Shown piece after piece: positions 9,576 to 19,154 of a stretch of DNA of 64,000 nucleotides; within the stretch, counting starts at the first letter, position 1; each line of letters begins with the position of its first letter. A program made the position numbers and the translations under genes. Source of the stretch: Roseiarcus sp963717215 (lineage in GTDB: Bacteria > Pseudomonadota > Alphaproteobacteria > Rhizobiales > Beijerinckiaceae); NCBI GenBank assembly GCA_963717215.1, contig CAVQVS010000009.1, positions 434,001 to 498,000 of the forward strand, written 5' to 3'. Below the pieces are notes generated by a model. The model made no database searches. It was not told where the DNA came from and was given only the letters and a program-made list of their open reading frames with translations.

Positions 9576-11411
9576 GTGAAGTTGATAAGGCAACTCTGGT
9601 ACATCCTTACGCCGCAAGAACGGGTGGAAGGCGCTTGTTTGTTGGGCGCGATGATTCTCGGCGCCTTCTTGGAGACAGTGAGCATCGGCGTCGTTTTCCC
9701 CTTCATCGCCGTACTCAAGGAGCCGGAACTGCTATCCAAATCGCGGTTCTTCCAACCGCTAGTCTCTCATGTGGCTGTCAACGAGCCGCGGCAGTTGTTC
9801 TTTATGCTAGGAGTGGCCCTGATCGCTCTTTTCGCGCTCAAGACGGGTTACCTCATTCAATTGTATCGCTGGCTCTTTCGCTACACTATGAGGAAACATG
9901 TCAACCTCGCTCGCCAACTGCTGTCCGGCTATCTTAGTGCGCCTTACACCTTGCATGTCCAGCGCAACAGCGCTGATCTGATAAGAGTGACGACCCGCTC
10001 GGCTGAGGACTTCGCAACCATCTTTTTGGTGAATCTACTCATTGTACTTGGAGAACTTCTAGTTCTGGGGGCGCTGGCGGGGTTGCTGATGATCGTCGAA
10101 CCTTTAGCAACGCTCGGCGCCTTATTCGTCCTCGCGGTTCCGACCGCCCTGATCTATCGATCGACGCAACGTGGCTTGGCCGCGGCGGGACGCACCGCCG
10201 AACAAAGTTTCGCCTCGATGATTCAATGGGCGAGTCAGGCGATTAGCGGCGTCAAGGAAATCGCAATAACCGGCCGCCAGTCTTTCTTCTTGGATCAACA
10301 TGCGCGCCACGTTCAAGGCTTCAGCGACGCCGCGCGATCCTTGGCGTTCCTTATCACGATTCCTCGTTTCGTCATTGATACTCTTTCTGTTATCGCAATG
10401 GTGGCGATCGCCGCGATCCTTTTGGGGCGCGGGCAAGATCTGCAGTCGAGCCTGCTCCTTTTAGGAACGTTTGCTTTGGCTGCGGTCCGGATGATCCCCT
10501 CGACGACCCGATTGAGTAGCGCTCTGGCGCAGCTTCGCTTTCGCTATGCTTCAACTGAAGTGATCTATCGGGAGCTAGTCGCTCTGAAACTACGTCCATC
10601 CGATCCGCTCCCAGGTATTGCCGGAGAGAAAGTATCCCGGATCCCCTTCCTGCGTGCCCTGACGCTCGAGCATGTGTCCTACGCGTACCCTGAGGCGCGC
10701 CGATTGGCCATCGACGATGTGTCGATCGAAATTCCCAAAGGCGATTGGGTGGCGTTCATCGGCCCGACCGGCGCCGGTAAGACCACGCTCGCCGATCTTG
10801 TTCTGGGATTGTTGGTTCCCAGTGCGGGAAGGATTCTGCTGGACGGACGCAATCTGCACGACAACATCGCTGGGTGGCAGCGAAATATCGGATATGTCCC
10901 GCAAACCGTCCAATTGATCGACGATAGCATTCGCCGCAACATAGCTTTTGGCGTGCCAGAGGCAGAGATCGACAACGAGCGCGTGTGGCAAGCTTTGCGT
11001 TCGGCGCAGGTCGATCATCTTGTGCGCTCGCTCCCAGACGAGTTGGATGCGATCGTCGGTGAGCGAGGTGGGCGTCTTTCGGGTGGCGAACGTCAGCGAT
11101 TTGGTATCGCCCGAGCGCTTTACCACAACCCAGAGGTTCTGGTGATCGACGAGGGGACGGCGAATTTGGATCCCGGGACCGAAGCCGCCATTATCGAGGT
11201 TATCGCTGGATTGAGGGGGAAAAAGACAATAATCGTCATCGCACATCGGCTCGCGTTCGTGAGAAACTGTGATTGCATTTTTATGCTCGCGCAAGGCCGT
11301 CTTCGGAATTCGGGTCGGTACTCGGATCTGCTTGCGAGAGAGCCTGCTTTTCTGGAGTTTTGCGGCAGGGAGCCGGAGCCGATTCCAGTTGACGCCGCGT
11401 CCTCGCTATAG
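9576..11411 (+). CDS. ABC transporter, lipid-linked oligosaccharide flippase type (PglK-like)
   Basis: A 611-residue half-transporter with an N-terminal six-helix domain (about residues 20-300) and a C-terminal nucleotide-binding domain. Walker A is GPTGAGKTT at about 396-404, the signature LSGGERQR is near 501, and Walker B VLVIDEGTANLD is near 522. The opening MKLIRQLWYILTPQER resembles PglK-type flippases that move lipid-linked oligosaccharides. It sits between the chain-length and kinase genes, so a role in flipping the repeat unit is reasonable; no Wzx gene is in the window. Export of another lipid is possible. Confidence 0.85.
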   Translation: MKLIRQLWYILTPQERVEGACLLGAMILGAFLETVSIGVVFPFIAVLKEPELLSKSRFFQPLVSHVAVNEPRQLFFMLGVALIALFALKTGYLIQLYRWLFRYTMRKHVNLARQLLSGYLSAPYTLHVQRNSADLIRVTTRSAEDFATIFLVNLLIVLGELLVLGALAGLLMIVEPLATLGALFVLAVPTALIYRSTQRGLAAAGRTAEQSFASMIQWASQAISGVKEIAITGRQSFFLDQHARHVQGFSDAARSLAFLITIPRFVIDTLSVIAMVAIAAILLGRGQDLQSSLLLLGTFALAAVRMIPSTTRLSSALAQLRFRYASTEVIYRELVALKLRPSDPLPGIAGEKVSRIPFLRALTLEHVSYAYPEARRLAIDDVSIEIPKGDWVAFIGPTGAGKTTLADLVLGLLVPSAGRILLDGRNLHDNIAGWQRNIGYVPQTVQLIDDSIRRNIAFGVPEAEIDNERVWQALRSAQVDHLVRSLPDELDAIVGERGGRLSGGERQRFGIARALYHNPEVLVIDEGTANLDPGTEAAIIEVIAGLRGKKTIIVIAHRLAFVRNCDCIFMLAQGRLRNSGRYSDLLAREPAFLEFCGREPEPIPVDAASSL

Positions 11412-11522
11412 GGGCTCTAGACGCATTTGGAGAAGGACAAAGCGGTTCCGATATTAAATACACGGGAAAGTGGACTTCGGACCGCGATCCGACCATATTT
11501 AGGCTGGGGGGTAGAAGCATTT

Positions 11523-12272
11523 ATGACGACGGAGTTGGTAGGGAAGCCCTCGAGCGGCGCGACGCGCTTTGGGCTCGCGGAAACCATGTTGGAGAACCCT
11601 GACGTTGCAGACGCGTACGACGAACTCTTTGCCCACTTGCGGCTCGCCCGCCCGCTCGCGGCCGGCAACTCGATCCTTGTAACAAGTACGGAACCCGGCG
11701 AAGGTAAGACGACCGTTTCTTTGTGCCTGGCGATCAGGGCTTCGCAAGCCGGCCAGGCGGCTCTCTTGATCGACGGCGATCTGAGGAGGTCGTCATTGGC
11801 AATGGCGGTCGGAAGCGCCGACACCGCGGGTCTCATCGAAATCCTTCTCGGTGAGGCCGAAGCCGCTGAAGCGGTTCGTCCCATTGGCGCCACAGCGGGT
11901 AAAACCCCGGTGGCCGGGGCTGTCAGCTTCATGCCTGGCGGGCGCAAGCCCCCGTTATCCCTCGGAGCCGTAAATTGGTCCAAAGCGCGAGGCGCGTTCA
12001 GGTCGATTTCGAAAACGTTCGATATTGTATTTCTGGATTCGCCGCCGATTTTGGCGTGCAACGATGCGCTGCTCTTTGCCGGCATGGTCGACGCGGTCAT
12101 TCTGGTCGTCGGAACCGGAAAGGCCAATCTCGAAGAGGTCCGGGAGGCGAAGGAACAGTTGGAGGCAATTGGCACGCCGATCATTGGCGCCGTCCTGAAC
12201 CGGTTCGAGGCGAAGGTCCATGGCCCTTCGAACCGGCCCTACAGCGGTTATTACCGCCGCTCAGGCACGTGA
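11523..12272 (+). CDS. Stand-alone BY-type tyrosine kinase (CpsD/ExoP C-terminal domain-like)
   Basis: A 249-residue ATPase from the ATG at 11523; a TTG at 11427 would add 32 residues. Walker A is STEPGEGKTTVS, Walker A' LLIDGDLRRSS and Walker B IVFLDSPP, as in bacterial tyrosine kinases of polysaccharide export. The C-terminus ends in a short tyrosine cluster, RPYSGYYRRSGT, which would be the autophosphorylation tail. With the Wzz-type gene it makes a split pair of the kind usual in Gram-positive bacteria and less usual in proteobacteria, where the kinase is often fused. It probably controls polymer length or export by phosphorylation cycling. Confidence 0.85.
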   Translation: MTTELVGKPSSGATRFGLAETMLENPDVADAYDELFAHLRLARPLAAGNSILVTSTEPGEGKTTVSLCLAIRASQAGQAALLIDGDLRRSSLAMAVGSADTAGLIEILLGEAEAAEAVRPIGATAGKTPVAGAVSFMPGGRKPPLSLGAVNWSKARGAFRSISKTFDIVFLDSPPILACNDALLFAGMVDAVILVVGTGKANLEEVREAKEQLEAIGTPIIGAVLNRFEAKVHGPSNRPYSGYYRRSGT

Positions 12273-12325
12273 GTGACCTCGGCATCATCTATGAAGCGCG
12301 CCTGGACGACAGCCGGTCCGCCCCG

Positions 12326-13294
12326 ATGCGCGTTTTAGCTCACATTACTGCCTTTAACTCTGCTGACATCATCGATCGAGCGCTCGACGCTCTTCAGCGT
12401 CAAATCCGACCGCCAGACGCCATCCTTATCGTCGACAACGCCTCTACCGACGGCACCCTGGATCGGGCATTTCCAGAGCAAGTCAGTGTGATTCGAAGCG
12501 CTGCGAATATCGGTCCCAGCGGCGCGATTCCGATCGGTTTTAACTACGCCTTTGAGCACGGCTTCGACTGGATGTGGATCTTGGACCATGACAGCGCGCC
12601 AGACCCAGAAGCGCTGGCGACGTTGCTGGACACGTATGCCGGTTGGCCAGGGCCCCTACAGGAGGAGACGGGCTTCATCTCCTGCCTGCCGTTACAACAA
12701 CCTGAGGGAGAGGCGCTGCACGGCCGCCTGTTCACCCCTCACGGCCGAGCTGTCATTACTCCTTCTCCAGAAGAACGCTGCTACGTGTGTCACGTTAAGG
12801 TCTGGTCTGGCTGCCTCTACCGTTTAGCCGCGGTGCGCCGGGTCGGACTCCCCAATGCGGACTATTTCATAGATCGCGGCGAACTCGAATATGCCTACCG
12901 CGTGATGAAGGCTGGCTACAAGGGGTTCATCCACCAAGACGCTCTTCTTCGGCATAACTTTCATGGGGCGCCAGGACTTGGCTTCCAGCACGTAAAGATT
13001 GGGCCAATCGCTCTGAAGTTCTACGACATGGCGCCCCTTCGATGTTACTACGTGTGCCGAAATACGTTGTATTTCACGCTCTACGATTCGAGGGAGACAC
13101 GATTCTCGAAGTTTCGTGAACTCTTTCGCATTCGTTCCAGGCCGGGCCGCAGCTTTATGAGTGGGATCGCCTGGCAAACCGTCCTGCTCACTATGAATTT
13201 CGCTTTGCGGCCACGCACTCAGTTGCCCCAGGTCCTTGCGTGCTTGCGAGGCGCTTGGGACGGCCTCACCGGCAACATGGCAGCGCGATTTTAA
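12326..13294 (+). CDS. Family 2 glycosyltransferase, first of four tandem paralogues
   Basis: A 322-residue GT-A glycosyltransferase starting MRVLAHITAFN. Nucleotide-sugar binding is marked by LIVDNASTDGTLD near residue 36, and the metal-binding DxD is DHD in WMWILDHDSAPDPEAL near residue 86. The acceptor-side region has IDRGELEYAYRV, and the C-terminus carries RCYYVCRNTLYF and WDGLTGNM. The pattern resembles rhamnosyltransferase-like GT2 enzymes. A GTG at 12269 overlapping the kinase stop is an alternative start. Its stop overlaps the ATG of the next paralogue (TAATG). Confidence 0.88.
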   Translation: MRVLAHITAFNSADIIDRALDALQRQIRPPDAILIVDNASTDGTLDRAFPEQVSVIRSAANIGPSGAIPIGFNYAFEHGFDWMWILDHDSAPDPEALATLLDTYAGWPGPLQEETGFISCLPLQQPEGEALHGRLFTPHGRAVITPSPEERCYVCHVKVWSGCLYRLAAVRRVGLPNADYFIDRGELEYAYRVMKAGYKGFIHQDALLRHNFHGAPGLGFQHVKIGPIALKFYDMAPLRCYYVCRNTLYFTLYDSRETRFSKFRELFRIRSRPGRSFMSGIAWQTVLLTMNFALRPRTQLPQVLACLRGAWDGLTGNMAARF

Positions 13295-14226
13295 TGCCGA
13301 TGCGCGTTCTCGCTCATATGCACACGTTGAACGACGAAGCTGTGATCGAGCAGCTGCTTGAGGGGCTTCGGCGTCAAACTCGACCGCTGGACGGTATTAT
13401 CATTGTCGACAACGGCTCCGCGGATGCGACCTTAAGCAGGACCTTTCCCGAGAATGTCGCCATCATTCGCAATTCCTTGAATCTTGGCACGAGCGGCGCA
13501 ATTAGCATGGGTTTTGCCCATGCTCTGAAGCATGGATACGATTGGACCTGGGTGTTCGACGCTGATAGCGTCCCCGAACCGGACGCGCTCGGAAATCTAC
13601 TATCGTTCTTCGGGCGTCTGCCGCACTCGAAGCAGGAGCAGGTCTGCTTCTTAGCCTGCCAGCTTAGGAATGCCGAGGCCGAAGTTAGGCACCGGCCGAT
13701 GATGTTCACGGACACGAACATCAGGTATATGTCCGTGGACGACAAGGCGGCGGCTACTGAGTGCGATTGCTTCATCTGGACCGGTTCGCTATTCCGGATG
13801 GCGGCGGTCGCAAAGATTGGTCTGCCATCCGAGGACTACGTTCTTGACATGGCCGAGTTCGAATACGGCTACCGCGCACGGAAGCTCGGTTACACGAGTT
13901 ACATGGTCCACGATGGGATAACCAATCAGGACGTTGGCCGGGACCCCGGCGTCGTCGTAACGCGCGTATGGAATATAGGCGGCGTTAAATTAGTCTTTCG
14001 CGAAGTGTCTGCCATTAGAACGTACTACATTTCCCGTAATTTGCTTTTTTTTTGGTTACACCAATTCCGACCCGTCAGCCCGAGGCGGATCGCCTACAGC
14101 ATCGCTCAATTATTGGTATTTCCGGTGAACTTTGTGCTGCGGCCAATCAGCCATCGTCGACAGATGATTGCTTACTTTCGTGGCCTTTGGGACGGCTTGA
14201 CGGGTAGTATAGAGCGACGGTACTAA
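13294..14226 (+). CDS. Family 2 glycosyltransferase, second paralogue
   Basis: A 310-residue paralogue of the preceding enzyme, starting MPMRVLAHMHTLN with its ATG inside the stop of the first copy, which implies translational coupling. It has IIVDNGSADATL, the DxD as DAD in WTWVFDADSVPEPDAL, DMAEFEYGYRARK, and a C-terminus with YYISRNLLFFW and WDGLTGSIERRY. The conserved frame with diverged acceptor residues suggests a different linkage or acceptor from its neighbours. The actual sugar donor cannot be told from the sequence. Confidence 0.88.
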   Translation: MPMRVLAHMHTLNDEAVIEQLLEGLRRQTRPLDGIIIVDNGSADATLSRTFPENVAIIRNSLNLGTSGAISMGFAHALKHGYDWTWVFDADSVPEPDALGNLLSFFGRLPHSKQEQVCFLACQLRNAEAEVRHRPMMFTDTNIRYMSVDDKAAATECDCFIWTGSLFRMAAVAKIGLPSEDYVLDMAEFEYGYRARKLGYTSYMVHDGITNQDVGRDPGVVVTRVWNIGGVKLVFREVSAIRTYYISRNLLFFWLHQFRPVSPRRIAYSIAQLLVFPVNFVLRPISHRRQMIAYFRGLWDGLTGSIERRY

Positions 14227-14318
14227 GCGCCATGACTTCTAACCACTTGCACGAGAGGCCCAACTCTGCGGCGACTAGTTTGGTAACCCGTCCTCCCGAC
14301 ATTTCCATAGGTCGATCG

Positions 14319-15239
14319 ATGCGAGTTCTGGCGTACGTCCATACCTTTAATGATGCCGGGTTCATCGATCAAGTTCTCGAGGCACTCCGGAGACAAACTC
14401 GGCCGCCAGACGCTGTCATCATTGTCGACAATGCGTCGACGGATGGCACCCTCAACAGGCCCTTCTCGGAAGATGTCACCGTCGTTCGCAACTCGGCCAA
14501 TCTGGGTGTGTCCGGGGCGGTAGGCATTGGTTTTGCCCATGCCCTGAAGCAAGAGTTCGACTGGACCTGGGTCCTCGACCCCGACAGCGTTCCCGAACCC
14601 GACGCGCTTGAGAATTTGCTTAGCTTTTTCGAGCGTCTGCCGCCCTCTCAACGCCAGCAGGTCTGCTTCTTGGCTTGTCGGGTCGCCAGCGGCGAGAGCG
14701 CGCACCCCGCGATGTTATTAACGGAGTCGGATTTAAAGTACGTACCACTCAAATCAGATGGGGGCTATTGCCGGAGCGATTGCTTTTACTGTTGGTCCGG
14801 TTCGCTTTTGCGAATGGCGGCGGTCGCTGAGATCGGGCCGCCAACGCCAGACTATTTCATTGATTTGTCTGAACTTGAATATGGCTACCGGGCGCGACGA
14901 CTGGGTCTGACAGGCTATATTGTCAACAGTGCGCTCCTCCATCGGGATGTGGGCCGAACTCCCGGCGCTGCGGAGCGAATTGGGAATTTTGGACCTCTTT
15001 CCTTTCCGCTCTTCGAGACCTCACCCTTGCGGTCCTATTATTTCTCCCGCAATATGCTCTACTTCTGGTTTTATAAATTCCGGCCGTTTCGACTACGCTT
15101 GATTCTCCGCAGCATAGTTCAAGCCGTCATCTTCACAACAAGCTTTGCGCTTCGCCCGGTTAGCTGCCGTCCACAACTGATTGCCTGCATGCGCGGTCTT
15201 TGGGATGGCTTGACCGGGCATATGGAGCGCCGGTACTAA
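14319..15239 (+). CDS. Family 2 glycosyltransferase, third paralogue
   Basis: A 306-residue GT2 enzyme starting MRVLAYVHTFND; an ATG at 14232 in frame is possible but the extra 29 residues have no match in the sister proteins. Key motifs are IIVDNASTDGTLN, DPD in WTWVLDPDSVPEPDAL, DLSELEYGYRARR and SYYFSRNMLYFW, ending WDGLTGHMERRY. The second half of this gene, with the following spacer, is repeated with moderate divergence at 44443-45097. Confidence 0.88.
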   Translation: MRVLAYVHTFNDAGFIDQVLEALRRQTRPPDAVIIVDNASTDGTLNRPFSEDVTVVRNSANLGVSGAVGIGFAHALKQEFDWTWVLDPDSVPEPDALENLLSFFERLPPSQRQQVCFLACRVASGESAHPAMLLTESDLKYVPLKSDGGYCRSDCFYCWSGSLLRMAAVAEIGPPTPDYFIDLSELEYGYRARRLGLTGYIVNSALLHRDVGRTPGAAERIGNFGPLSFPLFETSPLRSYYFSRNMLYFWFYKFRPFRLRLILRSIVQAVIFTTSFALRPVSCRPQLIACMRGLWDGLTGHMERRY

Positions 15240-15327
15240 GAACTGTCGCTATGGCAGCGAGGATTTCATTGAGACCTCAGCGCCGCGGCGCCCCGCTCGG
15301 TGTCGGTTCTCTAAGGGCGGTCATTCT

Positions 15328-16252
15328 ATGCGCGTTCTGGCCCACATCCACACCTTTAATGAGGCCGGGTTCATTGAGCAGGCTCTTGAAGCATTACAAC
15401 GGCAAACTCGGCCGCCGGATGGTATTGTCATCGTCGACAATGCCTCGACGGATGGGACCCTAGACAGAACCTTCCCCGAGGGCGTGACGGTTATTCGCAA
15501 CTCTACCAATCTCGGCATCAGTGCGGCTGTTCAAATCGGCTTCGCTAGGGCGCTAGAGCAGAAATTTGATTGGACTTGGGTTCTCGACGCCGACAGCGTT
15601 CCCGAGCCCGAGGCGCTCGAGAACCTGCTAAGGTTTTTCGATCGTCTGCCATCCTCCCACCAGGAGAAGGTCAGCTTCCTGGCCTGTCAAATCGCCAGCG
15701 GAAACGAAGAGACAGAACACCGGCCGATTATCTTGACGCGGTCGAGCATTGAGTTCGTGCCGCTCGACGCCAATGCAGGTTATTGCCGGTGCGACTGCTT
15801 TATCTGGTCCGGCTGCCTCTTCCGTATGGCGGCGGTCGACAAGATCGGGACTGCCATCGGCAGACTATTTCATTGATTTGGCCGAACTCGAGTACGGCTA
15901 TCGCGCGCGACAGTTAGGCTTGACCGGTTATATTGTGAACAGTGGCTTGCTCCATCATGATGTGGGCCGACCACCGGGGGTCGCAATCCGAACTTGGCGT
16001 TTCGGTCCTCTCTCCTTCCGGCTCCTCGAATTGTCGCCGTTGCGATGCTATTATCACGTCCGAAACATGCTTTATTTTTGGCTGTATCAGTGCCGGCCGT
16101 ACCGGCCGCTCTGGGTTTTCCGAAGCATCGTTCACGCCATCTTTTACCCGAGGACCTTTGTCGTCCGGCCCCTCAGCCATGGCCGACACCTGATTGCTTG
16201 CTACCGCGGCGCCTGGGACGGCTTGACCGGCCACATGGAGCGGCGATACTGA
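15328..16252 (+). pseudogene. Family 2 glycosyltransferase, fourth paralogue, with one frameshift
   Basis: The first frame (MRVLAHIHTFNEAG onward, with DAD in WVLDADSVPEPEAL) runs out of homology at KIGTAIGRLFH near 15876. The second frame continues exactly where the paralogues do (LPSADYFIDLAELEYGYRAR through WDGLTGHMERRY). Removing one G from the GGG at 15847-15849 restores a 307-residue protein, the same size as the third paralogue. So this is either a recent single-base mutation or a homopolymer sequencing error. Apart from the frameshift nothing is missing, and the gene may be functional. Confidence 0.85.
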
Positions 16253-16277
16253 GCTCGAAGAGTTCGAAACGTCAACT

Positions 16278-17498
16278 TTGAAGGCAACTGGCCCAAGAAA
16301 GACAAAAGTGAGGAAGTTGCCTACTACTCTTCTTGGCGCCGTCTGTCTCCTTGCTCTCTTGGGTTTGGGCGCCATCGCTGGTTTTATTGCCGCTCTTTCG
16401 CCACCAACACTCTCCTCGCCCTCGACGACTTCGTCTCAACCAACCGCAGACGCACCGTGCGACGCGAATGACGCAAGTGATGCGAAGGATCTCAACGCGG
16501 CGAACTCTACGTCAGTCGGCTCTCAACCAGTCCTTTTGACCGCTGGCGGGCCGCCGCCACAGAAGTTCGATATCTTCCAGGCTCAAAATTTTCTGACCAA
16601 AAATGGTATGAATTTCTTCGTCTACTCGGAGAACTGGACTGACGTCGAAACCTCTCGCGGTCAATACAACCTTATAGATACAGTTATTAATCCGATGACG
16701 ATGCTCGTTCCTAAGTATCCGTTCAAAGGAGTGCTCCTGATTCTTAAAATGATCGACTCTAACGCTCTGGTCATGCCTAGCGATTTACATATTGGCTCGT
16801 TTGACGATCCGGTCGTGAAGAATAGGTTTTTGGCCATGCTCCACGCGATTGCACGGCAACCAAGTTCAAAAAAGCTCACCCATATCCTGCTTGGAAACGA
16901 AGTCGACACTTATCTGACGGCAAATCCAGCGCAGTTGGACGGCTTTATTGCACTTCTGAGGGCAGGCATTGACCAGATTCACCAAGAGATGCCCGGGGTG
17001 AAAGTTGGCACAATCACCACGTTCGCGTCAGTGGATAATCCGCGGCTCCTTCAGCGGCTTACGGAATACAGTGACTTCATCGATTACACGTACTATCCGT
17101 TGCAGGGATGGAATATGCGGCCGTTAGCTCAAGTTCCGGCCGATCTCAGTCGTATGGCTGCGGCTGCAGGCAGCAAACCCTTCGCCTTTACGGAGATCGG
17201 CTACAGTTCCTCGCCGCTCGCTGGCTCGTCTGAGCAAAATCAAGCCCAGTTCGTGAAAGCTATTTTTGACGGGCTTGATCAATACCGACAGCAAAATCAG
17301 CTTTTGTTTATTTCCTGGATGAGTTTTGCCGATCCGCCACCCGGGGCTTGTCGGAGCTACGCCGGCCAGCAAGGGCTCAGCGCCTCGACTGGATTTTGTG
17401 CTTTTCTCAATAATTTAGGTCTTCGTACTTATTCCGACAATCAAGCGAAGCAGGCGTGGTGCACCTTTGTGGCAGAAGTCGCCAGGTGGAAGATGTAA
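16278..17498 (+). CDS. Membrane-anchored glycoside hydrolase-like TIM-barrel protein
   Basis: A 406-residue protein read from a TTG at 16278, 26 bases after the last glycosyltransferase. A single hydrophobic segment (LGAVCLLALLGLGAIAGFIAAL) near residues 19-40 should anchor it or serve as an uncleaved signal, followed by a Ser/Thr/Asp-rich linker to about residue 85. The catalytic part looks like a clan GH-A barrel: ILLGNEVD on strand 4 would carry the acid/base and FAFTEIGYSSS the nucleophile on strand 7. Such enzymes in polysaccharide loci often trim or release the polymer. The family number is not certain. Confidence 0.7.
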   Translation: MKATGPRKTKVRKLPTTLLGAVCLLALLGLGAIAGFIAALSPPTLSSPSTTSSQPTADAPCDANDASDAKDLNAANSTSVGSQPVLLTAGGPPPQKFDIFQAQNFLTKNGMNFFVYSENWTDVETSRGQYNLIDTVINPMTMLVPKYPFKGVLLILKMIDSNALVMPSDLHIGSFDDPVVKNRFLAMLHAIARQPSSKKLTHILLGNEVDTYLTANPAQLDGFIALLRAGIDQIHQEMPGVKVGTITTFASVDNPRLLQRLTEYSDFIDYTYYPLQGWNMRPLAQVPADLSRMAAAAGSKPFAFTEIGYSSSPLAGSSEQNQAQFVKAIFDGLDQYRQQNQLLFISWMSFADPPPGACRSYAGQQGLSASTGFCAFLNNLGLRTYSDNQAKQAWCTFVAEVARWKM

Positions 17499-17997
17499 AG
17501 GATGGCGGCTCCGGTCTTGAAATTTCTTGTTCCAAACGGCCCTGTCATGGCAAGGTAGGGCCCGCGATTTGCTGGGGAGGATCGCAGTTAACGATCTCGT
17601 TTGCGCGCCACCAGTTTCGGCTCGCGGTGTCGGCGCGGTCGTTAGTTTTATATCGTTTTACGCCCAGCCTGCGACGTTATCCTGCTGCTGAGCGTGGGTT
17701 GGACGCCCATTACGAAACGGTGCGATGACGAATTTTGAAACTCGGGGCCCACTCACGCGACCCGCGGCGCGCGGAAACTGCTCTTGAGCGCCCCACCAGA
17801 AGTCCGGGGCAGCTCACATCTAGCCATAGTTCCTGTCGTGGGTCGAATCACGCTTTAAGTTCGCGATCGATTTTCCCGGACACATGGGGAGCAGTCGAGC
17901 TTGCCTTGATGCAACTACGTACGAGGAAGCCCTGCTGCTCAGTATGGCAGAGCTGCCTGCCCCGACGGGCAGCCCTCTCGCTCGAATATAGCGTTCG
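17499..17997. other. Intergenic region, no gene recognised
   Basis: About 500 bases between the glycoside hydrolase gene and the convergent PEP-CTERM gene. The frames across it translate to Arg/Ser-rich low-complexity sequence. No hairpin with a T-run was found, so the terminators of the two converging units are not evident. It may be the boundary of the exopolysaccharide locus. Confidence 0.4.
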
Positions 17998-18603
17998 TTA
18001 CGCACCCAGAAGGATTGCACGCCTTCGATATTTGACGTAACCGATGCCAGCGAAACCGGCTAACACCATCGCCCACGTCGCTGGCTCGGGAACCACCGAC
18101 GCTTCGAAGCCCATCGCGGTGATCGACTTGAATTCGAGGGCACCTCCCGAGGTCTGAAACACAGCGTCGGCGACGGACAGACCACCAGTCGTTAGCGGGA
18201 AGGAACTTTGGAGGTCGTAAGAGGCGAATGGAGCGCCGGAAATCGCTTCAACAGACACGACTTCTGGGGGGCCAAACACCAACTGGGCGAACCCGACGAA
18301 TCCACCTCCGCCGTTGTTGTCAACAACCGCGTTAACGTCGCCTAGCAGGGTAACCGTACCGCTCGGCGTAGTGAACGTGGCGAGCCCGGGCGCGATCTGA
18401 TTAGTATATTCGCCACCGGCGAAGGTCACGTTGCTGGTGTCGCCAGAATATTGCACGATGAAATTGCCGTCAGTCTCGATCCCATTTAGCACGTAGTCCG
18501 CGGTGCCGATGAAAGCGTAACCTATGGTGGTCGCGTTTACTTCGCCGAATGAGAACACGGATAATACGGCCGCTCCGGCGATCGCGAGGGCGCGATAAGT
18601 CAT
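17998..18603 (-). CDS. PEP-CTERM sorting domain protein
   Basis: A 201-residue secreted protein. It has a signal peptide (MTYRALAIAGAAVLSVFSFGEVNA) and a beta-rich middle with glycine-rich turns and no recognised domain. The C-terminal sorting signal VPEPATWAMVLAGFAGIGYV is followed by a basic tail (KYRRR). PEP-CTERM proteins are processed by an exosortase and usually occur with exopolysaccharide genes, as here. No exosortase is present in the window. The mature function is unknown. Confidence 0.88.
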   Translation of the reverse strand: MTYRALAIAGAAVLSVFSFGEVNATTIGYAFIGTADYVLNGIETDGNFIVQYSGDTSNVTFAGGEYTNQIAPGLATFTTPSGTVTLLGDVNAVVDNNGGGGFVGFAQLVFGPPEVVSVEAISGAPFASYDLQSSFPLTTGGLSVADAVFQTSGGALEFKSITAMGFEASVVPEPATWAMVLAGFAGIGYVKYRRRAILLGA

Positions 18604-19154
18604 TGAATAGTCCCCCTACTTCAATAGGCTCCCGCTGCGATCCAATCGCAAGTCGGGCTTGCCCCTCTAACTGCCGCTGCATTGTGACCATGGCACGAAC
18701 TGTGGATTTGTCAATACCGCTCACACTCGGCCTCATCCGCAGTCGAACCGATGATCCTATCGCGCGAAGCCCCGAACACGCGTCCGCGAGCGCGTCCGAA
18801 CTTTCTGCAAGGAGGATTTCCAGCCGCGAGTTCCCGTTCAGCTTTCCTTGTGTCGTCGAAGTGGGCTTCGAGGGTGGAATTGTAGACGCGGACCGTGAAG
18901 AATTCGGCGGATACGGCGAGCTTCGGCACTTCCGCCAGGACTAGCTCAGTTGCGTCGGATTGAGCGGTATTTTCCCTTTCGCACGGGATTATAGGTGAAC
19001 GGCTTCGCCATCCTGGCTTCCCGCTCGCGTCCGCGATCGACGCGCCGCATGTCTGAATAGCGCCGCCCTTGTCGAGAGGCATTCACAGAGCCGAGCAAAG
19101 CTGCGCCGAGAAATCCGTCCACCACGCCGCGGTGAGAACAAATGCGTCGAACTA
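18604..19154. other. Intergenic region with a possible decayed coding fragment
   Basis: This 550-base stretch holds the promoter side of the PEP-CTERM gene. On the minus strand around 18830-18970 a frame reads LVLAEVPKLAVSAEFFTVRVYN, which looks protein-like but is neither preceded by a recognisable start region nor followed by a domain. It could be a remnant of a lost gene. Nothing else is supported. Confidence 0.3.

Noticed and set aside
11975..12325. Upstream extension of the first glycosyltransferase to give a 439-residue protein
   Set aside because: The extra 117 residues are an out-of-frame reading of the tyrosine kinase gene, and the paralogues all start at MRVLA.
12326..16252. CRISPR or short tandem repeat array suggested by recurring similar blocks
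   Set aside because: The repetition is at gene scale and in coding frame. It reflects paralogous glycosyltransferases, not short direct repeats with spacers.
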